Below are positions 34,535 to 43,478 of a DNA stretch of 58,145 nucleotides, in pieces. Source of the DNA: Opitutaceae bacterium UBA2377. Lineage in GTDB: Bacteria; Verrucomicrobiota; Verrucomicrobiia; Opitutales; Opitutaceae. Made by a program: the position numbers and the translations under genes. Position 1 is the stretch's first letter; each line of letters begins with the position of its first letter. The notes beneath the pieces are model-generated. The model searched no databases. It was not told the origin of the DNA and worked only from the letters and a program-made list of their open reading frames with translations. Location of the stretch: assembly GCA_002344205.1 (NCBI GenBank), contig DDSZ01000001.1:1-58145 (forward strand), given 5' to 3'.

Positions 34535-35280
34535 TGGCGTGGTAGTGGTCGAGTGGTGGCGGAGTGGTGGTGTCACCACATTTTCCTAGCGGACGCTAGG
34601 GGTGGCGTGTCCCCGGATTTATAGATGAGAAGGACGGTGGCGCCGTGGGGTTCTTGATAGATCGTGTAGCAAGTTCTGAGAAAACAGGCAGGTAATTACG
34701 CTCTTCGAATTTGTTGAATTCTGGGGCTGATGGTTCGTGGTTTGGGTTCTTTCAGATCTTGGGTTTCCCTGTTCAATGGTGAAGGTAAATTGCCTCATGT
34801 TTGGGCATACAGGATGGGTGGTTCATGGGCGGCCTGGGCAAGCGGGGGCGAGCGCAGGCGAGCCGCGGATTGTCCCGGGTTTCATCCGCCCGCGATAGGC
34901 CGGCAGTCTGCCGGGGTTGCGGAGGGCCACGAGGAGCCCGGAGCAACTCCCGGCTGTCTGCCCGTAGGCCGCCGGTGCTGCGCCTTGTGTTGATTTTCCG
35001 GTGAGCCGACTACGGCGTCATGCGTTGCATGGGTGCTGCGGTTGATCGAACGCCTTGATGCTGGACCGAGGCCGGGGACATGGACGCGCGGGCAATCGCG
35101 ATCATGCTTGCGCGCATGCCTTCATCCAGGGTCGGCCACGTCTGCAAAATATGGTCCAAGTCGGCCAGCCAGCGAACGGCTCGGACGGCTTTTCCAGGCA
35201 TCGAACTCGGAGCTATGCTTCCTGCTGCGGTAGCGTGGTTATTTTCCAGCGTAAAACTATGACCATAATGCTCATGTAAA
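34535..35280. other. Gene-poor stretch left of the tRNA-Gly-like fragment
   Basis: About 750 nt with no gene I can support. Several short frames are open on both strands, but none looks like a protein family. The 34840-35000 part is very GC-rich with many short complementary runs. A minus-strand frame ending at 35010 contains WLADLDHILQTWPTL, which has a protein-like rhythm, but its upstream part is the reverse of the tRNA fragment. It may be the ruined edge of an integrated element. Confidence 0.5.
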
Positions 35281-35292
35281 AGCTTCTCCAAA

Positions 35293-35317
35293 AGTTCGAG
35301 TCTCTTCGCCCGCTCCA
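35293..35317 (+). repeat. Displaced 3' end of a tRNA-Gly gene (putative attachment site)
   Basis: This 25-nt run matches the end of bacterial tRNA-Gly genes: a T-loop TTCGAGT with flanking stem bases (4 of 5 pairs), the acceptor strand CGCCCGC, discriminator T and CCA. No 5' half (GCGGGCG with a D-arm) lies upstream. A transcription terminator follows at once, as it would after a real tRNA gene. The arrangement is what tRNA-targeted integration leaves at the far end of an inserted element. Confidence 0.6.
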
Positions 35318-35327
35318 TTTCCGGAAA

Positions 35328-35356
35328 GCGCCTCAGGACGACTTGAGGCGCTTTTT
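35328..35356 (+). terminator. Rho-independent terminator after the tRNA-Gly fragment
   Basis: Perfect 8-bp stem GCGCCTCA / TGAGGCGC with an 8-nt loop, then TTTTT. It points rightwards and no intact plus-strand gene precedes it, which supports its being the original terminator of the lost tRNA gene. Confidence 0.85.
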
Positions 35357-35432
35357 CGTGCCCCAAAACGCGATTTTCCAAGAAGTTGGATGTTTTGCCT
35401 TAAACCTCTCCGGAGCTGCCTGGGACCATGGT

Positions 35433-38384
35433 TTAAACCAGCGCGGCGTGGAGGATTTCGACCGGGTGCAGGGCGGTGCGACCCGTGCCGTCCTTGATCT
35501 GGTGGCGGCAGCTCGTGCCCGGCGCCGCGATGAGCACGTCGGCCGCCGCCGCGCGCACCGCCGGAAACAGCACCAGCTCCCCGATCTGCTGCGACACCAC
35601 GAAATGCTCCGCCTCGTAGCCGAACGAGCCGGCCATGCCGCAACAGCCGCTCGGGATGAGCTGCACCTTGTGTCCGGCCGGCAGCTCCAATGCCTTCACG
35701 GTCGGCACCAGCGACGACAGCGCCTTCTGGTGGCAGTGGCCGTGCAGTTTGATCGTTTTGGTCCCGGCCTTGAACGCGGCGGAGGTGATCCGGCCGGCGT
35801 CCGCCTCACGGGCGAGGAATTCGTCGATCAGCAGCGCATTTTTTGCCAGCGCCCCCGCCGCGGCTTTGAGCGCCGGCGGCACCAGGTCCGGGTATTCGTC
35901 GCGGAAGCCGAGGAGGGCGGAGGGCTCGAGGCCGATGAGCGGCGCGTCCGGCGTGATCACGCCCTGCAGCAGCTCCACGTTGCGGATCGCGAGTTGCTGT
36001 GCGTCGCGCACGAGCCCCTTGGAGAGCTGCGCCCGGCCGCTGGCGACATGCCGCGGGATGACGACCTCGTAACCGAGCCGGTTGAGCAGCTCCACGGCTT
36101 TGATGCCGATGGCCGTGTCGTGGTAGTTGGTGAATTCGTCGCAAAACAGGTGCACCCGTCCGTGGGGATATGCGAGCGCGGGCGGGTTGGCGTGCCGGCG
36201 GTGCCAGGCCGCGAGCGTAGTGGGATGCAGCGGCGGCAGGCTGCGGCCGGGAGCGAAGCCCGCAAGGCGCTTGAGCAGCGGGGCCGGCGCGCCGGTGGCA
36301 AACCAGTTGTGCACCCGCGGCGCCAGCGCCGCCACGCGCATGGCGCCAGCGAAGCCCGCGATCAGCCGTGAGCGCAGCGGCACGCCGTGCGCATCGTGGT
36401 AGTGCTGCTGCCACTCGGCCTTGAGGCGGGCCACGTCCACGTTGGACGGGCACTCGGACTTGCAGCCCTTGCAGGAGAGGCAGAGGTCCATCACCGCCTT
36501 CACCTCAGCGCTGTCCCAGGGGTTGCGGACGTTGCGCGGGTGCGTGAGCACCTCGCGCAGCATGTTGGCGCGGGCGCGGGTGGTGTCCTGCTCGTTGCGC
36601 GTAGCCATGTAGCTGGGGCACATCGTGCCGCCCATGAGGTGGGATTTGCGGCACTCGCCCACGCCGGTGCATTTCTCGGTCGCGGCCAGCACGCCCTCGT
36701 CCGCCGCGAAGTCGAAGAGCGTCCGGTAGGCCGGTGCCGTATGCCTGGGGCTGTGCCGCAGGTGCGTGTCCATCGGCGGCGTGTCGATGATCTTGCCGGG
36801 ATTGAGCAGATGGTGCGGATCAAAGGTCTCCTTCACGCGCCGCATCATCGCATAGCAGGCCTCGCCCACCATGGAGCGGATGAATTCGCCGCGCAGCCGG
36901 CCGTCGCCGTGCTCGCCGGAGAGCGAGCCGCGGTATTTCTTCACCAGTGCGGCCACGTCGGTCGCGATGGCGCGGAACATCCGCAGGCCCTCCGGCGTCT
37001 TCAGGTTGAAGAGCGGCCGGGTGTGCAGCTCGCCGGCGCCGGCGTGGGCGTAATACACGCAGCTGATGCCGTATTTGTCCCGCATCAGCGCGTCGAACTC
37101 CGCGATGTAGTCCGGCAGGTCCTCGACCGCCACGGCCGTGTCCTCGACCACTTCGCGCGGCTTGGCGGGGCCGCGCACGTTGTTCATCAGGCCCTGGCCG
37201 GCGCGCCGCAGCTCCCAGACCTTGTGGCAGTCGTCGCCCCACAACACGGGAAACGCATAGCCCAGCCCGGCCGCGCGCATCTCCGCGGCGATGGCCGCAA
37301 ACTCCCGTTCCAGGTGCGAGCGGTCTTCGTGCCGCAGCTCGACCACGAGCACCGCGCCGGGATCGCCCTGCACGAAGAACCGGTTCTTCGCCTGCTCCAG
37401 GTTGGCCTTGGTGCACTCGAGGATGTGCCGGTCGATCAGCTCGCAGCCGAAGGGCCGGTGCCGCATCGCGATCAGCGTGGCCTTGAGCGCGTCGTGCACG
37501 GTGGCGAAATGCGCACACAGCAGCGCCCCGGGCGGCGGCAGCGGCTCGCAGTTGAGCTCGTATTCCACCCCGAGGAAGAGCGTGCCCTCGGAGCCCGCAA
37601 TCAGCCGGCATAGATTGAAGGGCTTGGCGGCGGCCGGATCGAAGACCGCGTTGTCCAGCAGTTCGTCGAGCGCGTAGCCGGTGTTGCGCCGCGTGACCGA
37701 TGGCTTGGGGAAGTTTTCCCGGATGAGCCGGCGATTTTCCGTGTCGCCCAGCAGGTCGCGCACGAGCCGGTAAATCCGCGTCTCCAGCGTGTCCGGTCCG
37801 GCGCATTTTTGTGCGAATTCCTCCCGCGTGAGCGGACCGAAGGTCGTCTCCGTGCCGTCGCTGAGAAAACCGCGCACCGACACGAGGTGGTCGCGGGTCG
37901 AGCCATACATGATGGAGTTGGCCCCGCAGGAGTTGTTGCCCGCCATGCCGCCGATCATCGCGCGGTTGGCGGTGGATGTCTCCGGCGTGAACCACACGCC
38001 GTGCGGTTTCAGGTGGAGGTTGAGATCATTGCGCACCACGCCGGGCTGCACGCGCACGCGGCGGCTGGCCGCGTCGTAACCGAGGATGCGGTTCAGGTGC
38101 CGGCCGAGGTCCACCACGATGCCGTTGCCCACGACCTGTCCGGCCAGCGAGGTGCCGGCCGCGCGCGGGATCAGGCCCACGCGGTTCTGATTGGCAAAGG
38201 CGATGAGCTGCCGCAGGTCGTCCTCGGACTTCGGCAGCGCCACCGCCAGCGGCAGCTCCCGGTATTCCGAGGCGTCGGTCGCATAAAGCGTGCGCATGAC
38301 CGCATCGTGGTGCAGTTCGCCCCGGAGGTGGGCGGCCAGCGCGGTGAGTTCGGCGGCGAGGATCGGGGACGTGGTTTCCGGCAT
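35433..38384 (-). CDS. FAD- and Fe-S-containing D-2-hydroxy acid dehydrogenase (YdiJ-like)
   Basis: A 983-residue protein with three parts. Residues about 20-230 are a PCMH-type FAD domain (LIPRAAGTSLAGQVVG, IGGMAGNNSCGANS). Then comes an FAD-oxidase C-terminal domain to about 540. Last is an iron-sulfur domain with CTGVGECRKS ending in CP, and CLSCKGCKSECPS, plus two CCG-type segments (HGHCHQKAL, IPSGCCGMAGSFG). Size and order match E. coli YdiJ, a D-2-hydroxyglutarate dehydrogenase, and D-lactate dehydrogenases. It should oxidise a D-2-hydroxy acid at the membrane. A monocistronic minus-strand gene, divergent from the oxidoreductase at 38576. Confidence 0.92.
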   Translation of the reverse strand: MPETTSPILAAELTALAAHLRGELHHDAVMRTLYATDASEYRELPLAVALPKSEDDLRQLIAFANQNRVGLIPRAAGTSLAGQVVGNGIVVDLGRHLNRILGYDAASRRVRVQPGVVRNDLNLHLKPHGVWFTPETSTANRAMIGGMAGNNSCGANSIMYGSTRDHLVSVRGFLSDGTETTFGPLTREEFAQKCAGPDTLETRIYRLVRDLLGDTENRRLIRENFPKPSVTRRNTGYALDELLDNAVFDPAAAKPFNLCRLIAGSEGTLFLGVEYELNCEPLPPPGALLCAHFATVHDALKATLIAMRHRPFGCELIDRHILECTKANLEQAKNRFFVQGDPGAVLVVELRHEDRSHLEREFAAIAAEMRAAGLGYAFPVLWGDDCHKVWELRRAGQGLMNNVRGPAKPREVVEDTAVAVEDLPDYIAEFDALMRDKYGISCVYYAHAGAGELHTRPLFNLKTPEGLRMFRAIATDVAALVKKYRGSLSGEHGDGRLRGEFIRSMVGEACYAMMRRVKETFDPHHLLNPGKIIDTPPMDTHLRHSPRHTAPAYRTLFDFAADEGVLAATEKCTGVGECRKSHLMGGTMCPSYMATRNEQDTTRARANMLREVLTHPRNVRNPWDSAEVKAVMDLCLSCKGCKSECPSNVDVARLKAEWQQHYHDAHGVPLRSRLIAGFAGAMRVAALAPRVHNWFATGAPAPLLKRLAGFAPGRSLPPLHPTTLAAWHRRHANPPALAYPHGRVHLFCDEFTNYHDTAIGIKAVELLNRLGYEVVIPRHVASGRAQLSKGLVRDAQQLAIRNVELLQGVITPDAPLIGLEPSALLGFRDEYPDLVPPALKAAAGALAKNALLIDEFLAREADAGRITSAAFKAGTKTIKLHGHCHQKALSSLVPTVKALELPAGHKVQLIPSGCCGMAGSFGYEAEHFVVSQQIGELVLFPAVRAAAADVLIAAPGTSCRHQIKDGTGRTALHPVEILHAALV

Positions 38385-38575
38385 GGCTTATGGTTCGGTC
38401 ATCGCCGACCTCCTGGCCTCAAGGCGGCCGGCGGCGGGATGGCGATTGGACGATTACGACCCATTTTTGAAAAAATGCACGCACAAGGTCTGCGGCCGAT
38501 GTATGGTGAGGTAAGCAAACCGGCCAACCGAGGGATTGCACGGGCTGGGCGCCCTTGTTGTGGTGGGGACCGCGC

Positions 38576-39613
38576 ATGAAGAAAATCTGGAACGTCGGCA
38601 TCATCGGCTACGGCTGGGCGGCGACGGCCCACATCGCCGCCATCAATGGCGGAAAGGGCGGCCGGGTGGTGGCGGTTTGTTCTTCTCGTCCGCTGGATCC
38701 GGCGGAGCTGGCGGCGAAGCACGGCGGTTCGTTGCGGGTGCACGCGAGTGTGGCCGCTCTGCTGGCCGATCCGGAAATCGAGGTGGCTTCCATCACCGGT
38801 TACCCGTGGGATCATGCCGACCAGGCCGTGGCCGCGGCCCGTGCGGGCAAGCACATCATTCTGGAAAAGCCGATGGCGCTGTCGTTGCCGGATATGCGGC
38901 GCATCGAGGCGGCGGTGCGCGCGGCGGGCGTGGGCTTCTGCATTTGCTTCGAATGCCGTTGGTCCAGTCAGTTTCTAGGTATCAAGGCCCGGCTTGATGC
39001 GGGATTGATCGGCCGGGTGCATTACGGCGAGGTGGATTACTACCACGGCTCCGGGCCGTGGTATGGCCAGTATCGCTGGAACATCACCCGGCGTGGTGGC
39101 GGTTCCAGTCTGCTTTCCGCGGGCGGGCATGCCCTCGATGCCCTGCTGCTCTGCATGGGGCGCGAAGTGGAGGAGGTCGTGGCCTGCGCGACGCAGTCGG
39201 CGCAGCCGGACTTCGCCAAATACGAATATCCGACGACCAGCGTCACACTGCTCAGATTTGCGGACGGCCGGGTGGGGAAGTGCGCTTCCGTGATCGACTG
39301 CCTGCAGCCCTATTATTTTCACACCCACCTCGTGGGCAGCGCGGGTTCGATCCTCGACCAAAAATATTCCCGGCACGGCCCCGGCGACGAGCGGAACCGC
39401 TGGCATGAGACCGACATGCAGCCCATTGATTCCGGTGATGTGGCCGACCATCCTTACCGGACCCAGTTCGAGGCGTTCTTTGCCGCGCTGACCGACGGGC
39501 GCGCGATGCCGCTCAGCGGCCTGAGCGAGGCGGTGGCGACGCACGAGGTCATTTTTGCCGCCGATTTGTCCATTGCGGAGAAACGGCCTGTCAAACTCGC
39601 CGAAATCCGCTAG
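38576..39613 (+). CDS. Gfo/Idh/MocA-family oxidoreductase
   Basis: A 345-residue NAD(P)-dependent oxidoreductase. The Rossmann loop reads VGIIGYGWAATAH, the lysine motif IILEKPMALSLPDM, and the substrate domain has SAGGHALDALLLC with the conserved H. The ATG at 38576 begins the Rossmann strand; the frame is open seven codons further up without reason to use it. It differs from the four family members in the accessory region. The following hexapeptide-repeat gene lies 11 nt downstream, so the two may be co-transcribed. Substrate unknown. Confidence 0.9.
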   Translation: MKKIWNVGIIGYGWAATAHIAAINGGKGGRVVAVCSSRPLDPAELAAKHGGSLRVHASVAALLADPEIEVASITGYPWDHADQAVAAARAGKHIILEKPMALSLPDMRRIEAAVRAAGVGFCICFECRWSSQFLGIKARLDAGLIGRVHYGEVDYYHGSGPWYGQYRWNITRRGGGSSLLSAGGHALDALLLCMGREVEEVVACATQSAQPDFAKYEYPTTSVTLLRFADGRVGKCASVIDCLQPYYFHTHLVGSAGSILDQKYSRHGPGDERNRWHETDMQPIDSGDVADHPYRTQFEAFFAALTDGRAMPLSGLSEAVATHEVIFAADLSIAEKRPVKLAEIR

Positions 39614-39624
39614 TCCATCCCCAC

Positions 39625-40305
39625 ATGCAAGCCGCCGACTTTTTCGCCCTGCCGCCTTCGTTGGCGGCGTTTGCCGCCGCTTTCCGCCCCGAGGCGGCGC
39701 CATGGGACTGGATCAAGCAGATCGGGCCCGCCCTGCAGGGGCATCGTTTCGACGCGGCGTTGCCCAAGCTTCCGGCGGGCGTGCACGTCGAGGGCTTCGT
39801 GCACCTTGACCCGAGCGTGAAGCTTCCACCGCATACGACCATCATCGGCCCGGCGTGGATTGGCCCCCACACGGAAATCCGGCCCGGCGCCTACATCCGC
39901 GGCAACGTCATCGCCGGCGAAGGCTGCGTGCTGGGCAACGCCTGCGAGTTCAAGAACTGCCTGCTGCTCGACCGGGTGCAGGTGCCGCATTTCAGCTACG
40001 TGGGTGATTCCGTCCTCGGCAACGGCGCGCATCTCGGCGCCGGCGTCATTTGTTCCAATCTCCGGCTCGACCAGCAGGAGGTGGTCCTGAAGCTGCCTGC
40101 CGGTCCCGTGGCCACGGGTTTGCGCAAATTCGGCGCCATCCTCGGTGACGGAGCCGAGGTGGGCTGCAACGCGGTCCTCCAGCCCGGCACGCTGCTGGGC
40201 CGGCGGGCGCTGGTAATGCCGCTCACGGCGTTCGGCGGCATCCTGCCCGCCGCCACCATCGCGCGGATGCGTGGCACGGTGTCCACGCTGCCCCGCCGGG
40301 ACTGA
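39625..40305 (+). CDS. Left-handed beta-helix (GlmU C-terminal-like) acyltransferase-type protein
   Basis: A 226-residue protein. After about 50 residues of alpha-helical lead, it is made of hexapeptide repeats (VHVEGFVHLDPSV, IIGPAWIGPHTEIRPGAYI) and a stretch very like the acetyltransferase end of GlmU (FSYVGDSVLGNGAHLGAGVI). The uridylyltransferase half of GlmU is absent. Such short proteins are often labelled UDP-GlcNAc diphosphorylase by similarity, but this one has no nucleotidyl-binding domain, so an acyltransferase or non-catalytic role is more likely. Confidence 0.8.
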   Translation: MQAADFFALPPSLAAFAAAFRPEAAPWDWIKQIGPALQGHRFDAALPKLPAGVHVEGFVHLDPSVKLPPHTTIIGPAWIGPHTEIRPGAYIRGNVIAGEGCVLGNACEFKNCLLLDRVQVPHFSYVGDSVLGNGAHLGAGVICSNLRLDQQEVVLKLPAGPVATGLRKFGAILGDGAEVGCNAVLQPGTLLGRRALVMPLTAFGGILPAATIARMRGTVSTLPRRD

Positions 40306-40316
40306 CCCAAAATCTT

Positions 40317-40350
40317 TCTCGTTCTCCGAATTTTTCTCGTTCTCTCTATC
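40317..40350 (+). repeat. Short TTTCTCGTTCTC tandem motif
   Basis: Two near-copies of TTTCTCGTTCTC lie in the leader of trpS. Similar pyrimidine-rich motifs are typical intergenic filler repeats; no function is apparent. Confidence 0.4.
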
Positions 40351-40385
40351 CGGTCCTACGGCCAAACACGACCAAGACCCAGCGA

Positions 40386-41366
40386 ATGATTCCCAACATG
40401 CCCCGCGTCCTCACCGGCATCACGCCTTCCGGCACCCTGCACATCGGAAACTATTTCGGCGCCATGCGTCCGGCCATCGAGCTACAGGCCGGCGGCGATG
40501 CCTTTTATTTCATCGCTGACTACCACTCGATGACCGTGCTCACGGAGGCGAAGGAGCGGCTGGCCTACACCCGGGGCATCGCGCTCGACTGGCTGGCCTG
40601 CGGACTTGATCCGGCCAAGGCCGTTTTCTGGCGGCAGAGCGACGTGCACGAAGTCTGCGAACTTACCTGGCTCCTTGGCACCCTGACGCCCATGGGCCTG
40701 CTGGAGCGAGCCCACAGCTACAAGGACAAGACCGCGAAGGGCATTTCGCCCAACTTCGGCCTGTTCGCCTACCCGGTGCTCATGGCGGCCGACATCCTGC
40801 TCTTTGACACCCATGTGGTGCCGGTGGGCAAAGACCAGAAGCAACATCTGGAAATGACGCGCGACATCGCGATCAAGTTCAACCAGACCTACGGCGAAAC
40901 GCTGGTGGTCCCGGAAGAGCGCATCGCGGAGGAAGTGGCGGTCATCCCCGGTCTGGACGGGCAGAAGATGTCCAAGAGCTACGGCAATACCGTCGAGATA
41001 TTCGGCGACGAGAAGGCGCTGCGGAAAAAGATCATGGGTATCGTCATGGATTCTCGCACGCCGCAGGAGCCGAAGCCCGATGCCGACAAGAACCTCGCCA
41101 TCCAGCTCCTGAAGCTCCTCGCCCCGGCCGGGGTGGCAGCTGATTTTGAAAACCGGCTTCGGGCCGGCGGTCTCGGCTATGGCGACCTGAAGAAAGCGCT
41201 CTTCGAACATTATTGGAATTTCTTCGCGCCCTACCGGGCCAAACGCGCCGAACTCGCGGCCAATCCCGACTATGTGGAGCAGGTGCTACGCGAGGGCGCG
41301 GAACGGGCGCGCGCCGTGGCGATGCAGACCATCACACGGGCGCGGAAAGCCTGCGGTCTCCGGTAA
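40386..41366 (+). CDS. trpS: Tryptophan--tRNA ligase
   Basis: A 326-residue class I aminoacyl-tRNA synthetase that charges tRNA-Trp in the cytoplasm. The ATP motifs are HIGN (GTLHIGNYFGAM) and KMSKS (GQKMSKSYGNT). Length and the DNA-level GC bias are typical for bacterial TrpS. The start is ATG 40386 or ATG 40398 (PRVLTGITPSG is the usual beginning). The 80 nt upstream contains two copies of a TTTCTCGTTCTC-like run (40317-40347), a short repeat. A hydroxy acid oxidase gene follows after 18 nt. Confidence 0.96.
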   Translation: MIPNMPRVLTGITPSGTLHIGNYFGAMRPAIELQAGGDAFYFIADYHSMTVLTEAKERLAYTRGIALDWLACGLDPAKAVFWRQSDVHEVCELTWLLGTLTPMGLLERAHSYKDKTAKGISPNFGLFAYPVLMAADILLFDTHVVPVGKDQKQHLEMTRDIAIKFNQTYGETLVVPEERIAEEVAVIPGLDGQKMSKSYGNTVEIFGDEKALRKKIMGIVMDSRTPQEPKPDADKNLAIQLLKLLAPAGVAADFENRLRAGGLGYGDLKKALFEHYWNFFAPYRAKRAELAANPDYVEQVLREGAERARAVAMQTITRARKACGLR

Positions 41367-41384
41367 GCGGCGCAGCTGTCTCCC

Positions 41385-42659
41385 GTGAGCGACCAGAGTG
41401 ACATCGGACGCAAGCGGCAGCGGGAGATTTATGTGGCCGGCGTGGGCGGCCGGCTTCCGTCCGTGCCGGTGGCGCAGGCAAAGTTGGAAGCGGCGGCGCA
41501 GGCCGCGATGTCCGCCGAGGCCTGGGCCTACGTGGCGGGCGGGGCCGGGCGTGAATCCACGATGGAAGCCAACCGGGCGGCCTTTGAGCGGTGGCGTATC
41601 GTGCCCCGGGTGCTGCACAACGTGGAAAAGCGCGATCTCACGGTGACGCTCTTCGGCCGGCGGTTGCCGTCGCCGTTGCTTCTGGCACCCATCGGGGTGC
41701 TGGAAATGGTGCACCGCGAGGCCGATCTGGCCGTGGCGCGGGCGGCGGCCGCGTTGGGCGTGCCGTTTATTTTCTCGAACCAGGCGTCAGTGCCGATGGA
41801 AACGGCGGCCGTCGCCATGGGAACGGTCCCGCGTTGGTTTCAGCTTTATTGGAGCCGGTCGGATGATCTGGTCGCCTCGTTCTTGCGGCGGGCCGAAGCC
41901 TGCGGGTGCGATGCGATCGTGCTCACCCTCGACACCACCATGCTCGGCTGGCGGCCGCGTGATCTCGATCTGGGATCGTTGCCATTTTTGAAAGGACAGG
42001 GCATTGTGCAATATACCAGCGATCCGGTGTTCCGGGCGGAACTCGAACAACCGTCCGCTACGGAAGGCTCAGCCCGGCCGCCCGTGAATTTTATGACCAT
42101 CGCCGCGGCGTTGGCACAAAAGGCTAATTTTCCCGGCGGAATACTGCGTAATCTCGGCTCGGACAAACCGCGGGCGGCGGTGCAGCGTTTCGTGAACACC
42201 TACTCGCGTCCAAACCTCACTTGGGAGGACCTGAAGTTTTTGCGCCGCCACACGAAGCTCCCCGTCTTGCTGAAAGGAGTCTTGCACCCGGATGATGCGA
42301 GGCAGGCGGTCGGGCTGGGGCTCGACGGCCTGATCGTGTCGAACCACGGCGGCCGGCAGATCGACGGTGCGATCGCGGCGCTCGATGCGTTGCCGGCGAT
42401 AGCCGAGGCTGTGAACGGAAAAATCCCCGTGCTGTTCGACAGCGGGGTGCGCGGCGGGGCGGATGTCTTCAAGGCACTAGCGCTCGGGGCGACGGCGGTC
42501 TGCCTCGGCCGGCCTTATGTCTATGGGTTGGCGGTCGCCGGCGAGACCGGAGTGCGGGAGGTCTTGAGCAATGTGCTGGCGGAATTCGATCTGACGCTGG
42601 GATTGGCGGGCGTTGCGCTAGCCGCCAGCGTCCCGCGAAGTGCGGTTGCGGGAAGCTGA
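41385..42659 (+). CDS. FMN-dependent alpha-hydroxy acid oxidase (lactate 2-monooxygenase-like)
   Basis: A 424-residue flavoenzyme of the glycolate/lactate oxidase family, with a longer N-terminal lead than usual, as in lactate 2-monooxygenase. Active-site residues are Y49, the WFQLYWS strand, K297 (LLKGVLHP) and H321-G-G-R324 (SNHGGRQID), with FMN loop [11 protein letters not shown]. The start codon is GTG. It has no export signal, unlike the paralogue at 12767. It sits 18 nt after trpS, a chance operon rather than a functional one as far as I can see. Probable role: oxidation of an L-2-hydroxy acid in the cytoplasm. Confidence 0.88.
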   Translation: MSDQSDIGRKRQREIYVAGVGGRLPSVPVAQAKLEAAAQAAMSAEAWAYVAGGAGRESTMEANRAAFERWRIVPRVLHNVEKRDLTVTLFGRRLPSPLLLAPIGVLEMVHREADLAVARAAAALGVPFIFSNQASVPMETAAVAMGTVPRWFQLYWSRSDDLVASFLRRAEACGCDAIVLTLDTTMLGWRPRDLDLGSLPFLKGQGIVQYTSDPVFRAELEQPSATEGSARPPVNFMTIAAALAQKANFPGGILRNLGSDKPRAAVQRFVNTYSRPNLTWEDLKFLRRHTKLPVLLKGVLHPDDARQAVGLGLDGLIVSNHGGRQIDGAIAALDALPAIAEAVNGKIPVLFDSGVRGGADVFKALALGATAVCLGRPYVYGLAVAGETGVREVLSNVLAEFDLTLGLAGVALAASVPRSAVAGS

Positions 42660-42660
42660 C

Positions 42661-42693
42661 AAAAAAAACGGCCGACGGGCTAGCCGTCGGCCG
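42661..42693 (-). terminator. Rho-independent terminator of the TonB-C gene
   Basis: Perfect 10-bp stem CGGCCGACGG / CCGTCGGCCG with a 5-nt loop. Read on the minus strand it is followed by eight T residues, so it ends the gene at 42722-43339. On the plus strand the hairpin lies 8 nt after the oxidase stop and may act in both directions. Confidence 0.88.
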
Positions 42694-42721
42694 GATGCGG
42701 ATGCGCGGGGCAAGTCCGGGC

Positions 42722-43339
42722 TTACGCTTGGATCTCGAGCGGGATGGTGATGCGCTGCGAGACCGGCATACCGTCCTGCATCGCCGGGGTGAAGCGCCAT
42801 TGGGAGACAGCTTCGACGACGCTTTGGGTGAGACGGCGGTCGGCAGGGGACACGAGGGTGATATCGTGCGGGCGCCCGCTTTCATCCACGGTGAGGGTGA
42901 GCGTGACGGTGCTGCCCACATGCTGGCGGGAGACGCCCACGGGGTTCACGATTATCTCGGCTTGCGGCGCGTCGGTCACGGCGGCGAGCGCGGGTGCGAC
43001 GACTGCTCCGGACGCCTGGATTTCCAACGGCAGGGTGACGCGTTTGGAGACAGGGAGCCCGTGTTGCGTGGCAGGAGCGAAGCGCCACTGGGAGACGGCA
43101 GTCACCACACTTTCGCTGAGCCGGCGGTCGGTCGGGCTGACCACGGTGACATCCTGCGGGCGGCCGTTGGCATCAACGACGAAGTTGAGCCGGACAGTGC
43201 TGCCGAGGTGCTGGCGGGAGAGGCCTTCAGGGTGGACGATTTTTTCGGCCTGGGGAACGCCCGAATCGGTGGCGAAAACAGCGGTGGAAAACAGGCTGCC
43301 CATGAGGGCGGTGCCGACGAGGAGTTTTATTTTGTTCAT
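42722..43339 (-). CDS. Exported protein with two tandem TonB C-terminal-like domains
   Basis: A 205-residue protein with a signal peptide (KIKLLVGTALMGSLFSTAVFA) and two similar ~85-residue units. Each unit has a QHLGSTVRLNFVVDANGRP / QHVGSTVTLTLTVDESGRP segment and then SESVVTAVSQWRFAPA / TQSVVEAVSQWRFTPA. These are hallmarks of the TonB/energy-transducer C-terminal fold. There is no transmembrane anchor or proline-rich arm, so it is a soluble periplasmic protein and not a full TonB. ATG 43339 is chosen over a TTG five codons up because the signal begins there. Function uncertain. Confidence 0.82.
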   Translation of the reverse strand: MNKIKLLVGTALMGSLFSTAVFATDSGVPQAEKIVHPEGLSRQHLGSTVRLNFVVDANGRPQDVTVVSPTDRRLSESVVTAVSQWRFAPATQHGLPVSKRVTLPLEIQASGAVVAPALAAVTDAPQAEIIVNPVGVSRQHVGSTVTLTLTVDESGRPHDITLVSPADRRLTQSVVEAVSQWRFTPAMQDGMPVSQRITIPLEIQA

Positions 43340-43478
43340 GGAGGATATCCGCAAGTGCGGGTTATCGTTTTTGTTTTTGGTTCGATGCCCTCGTGTTGTG
43401 CCGTGGACGTGGATAAATACACGTCGGCGCCGCCAAAGTTACATCCGGCGGGAAATTAATTTTGTCCCAATTTTGGGA

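Noticed and set aside
34840..35000. Possible RNase P RNA, tmRNA or SRP RNA
   Set aside because: None of the conserved cores of these RNAs could be found; only general GC-rich pairing potential.
34730..35004. Two overlapping plus-strand frames in the gene-poor stretch
   Set aside because: Composition is arginine- and glycine-rich, no motif, no upstream ribosome-binding site, and both are open in parallel frames, typical of GC-rich non-coding DNA.
35010..35381. Minus-strand 123-residue frame as a real gene
   Set aside because: Its N-terminal part (ERAKRLELLEKL) is the reverse translation of the tRNA-Gly fragment and terminator; only its middle looks protein-like, so it is mentioned but not called.
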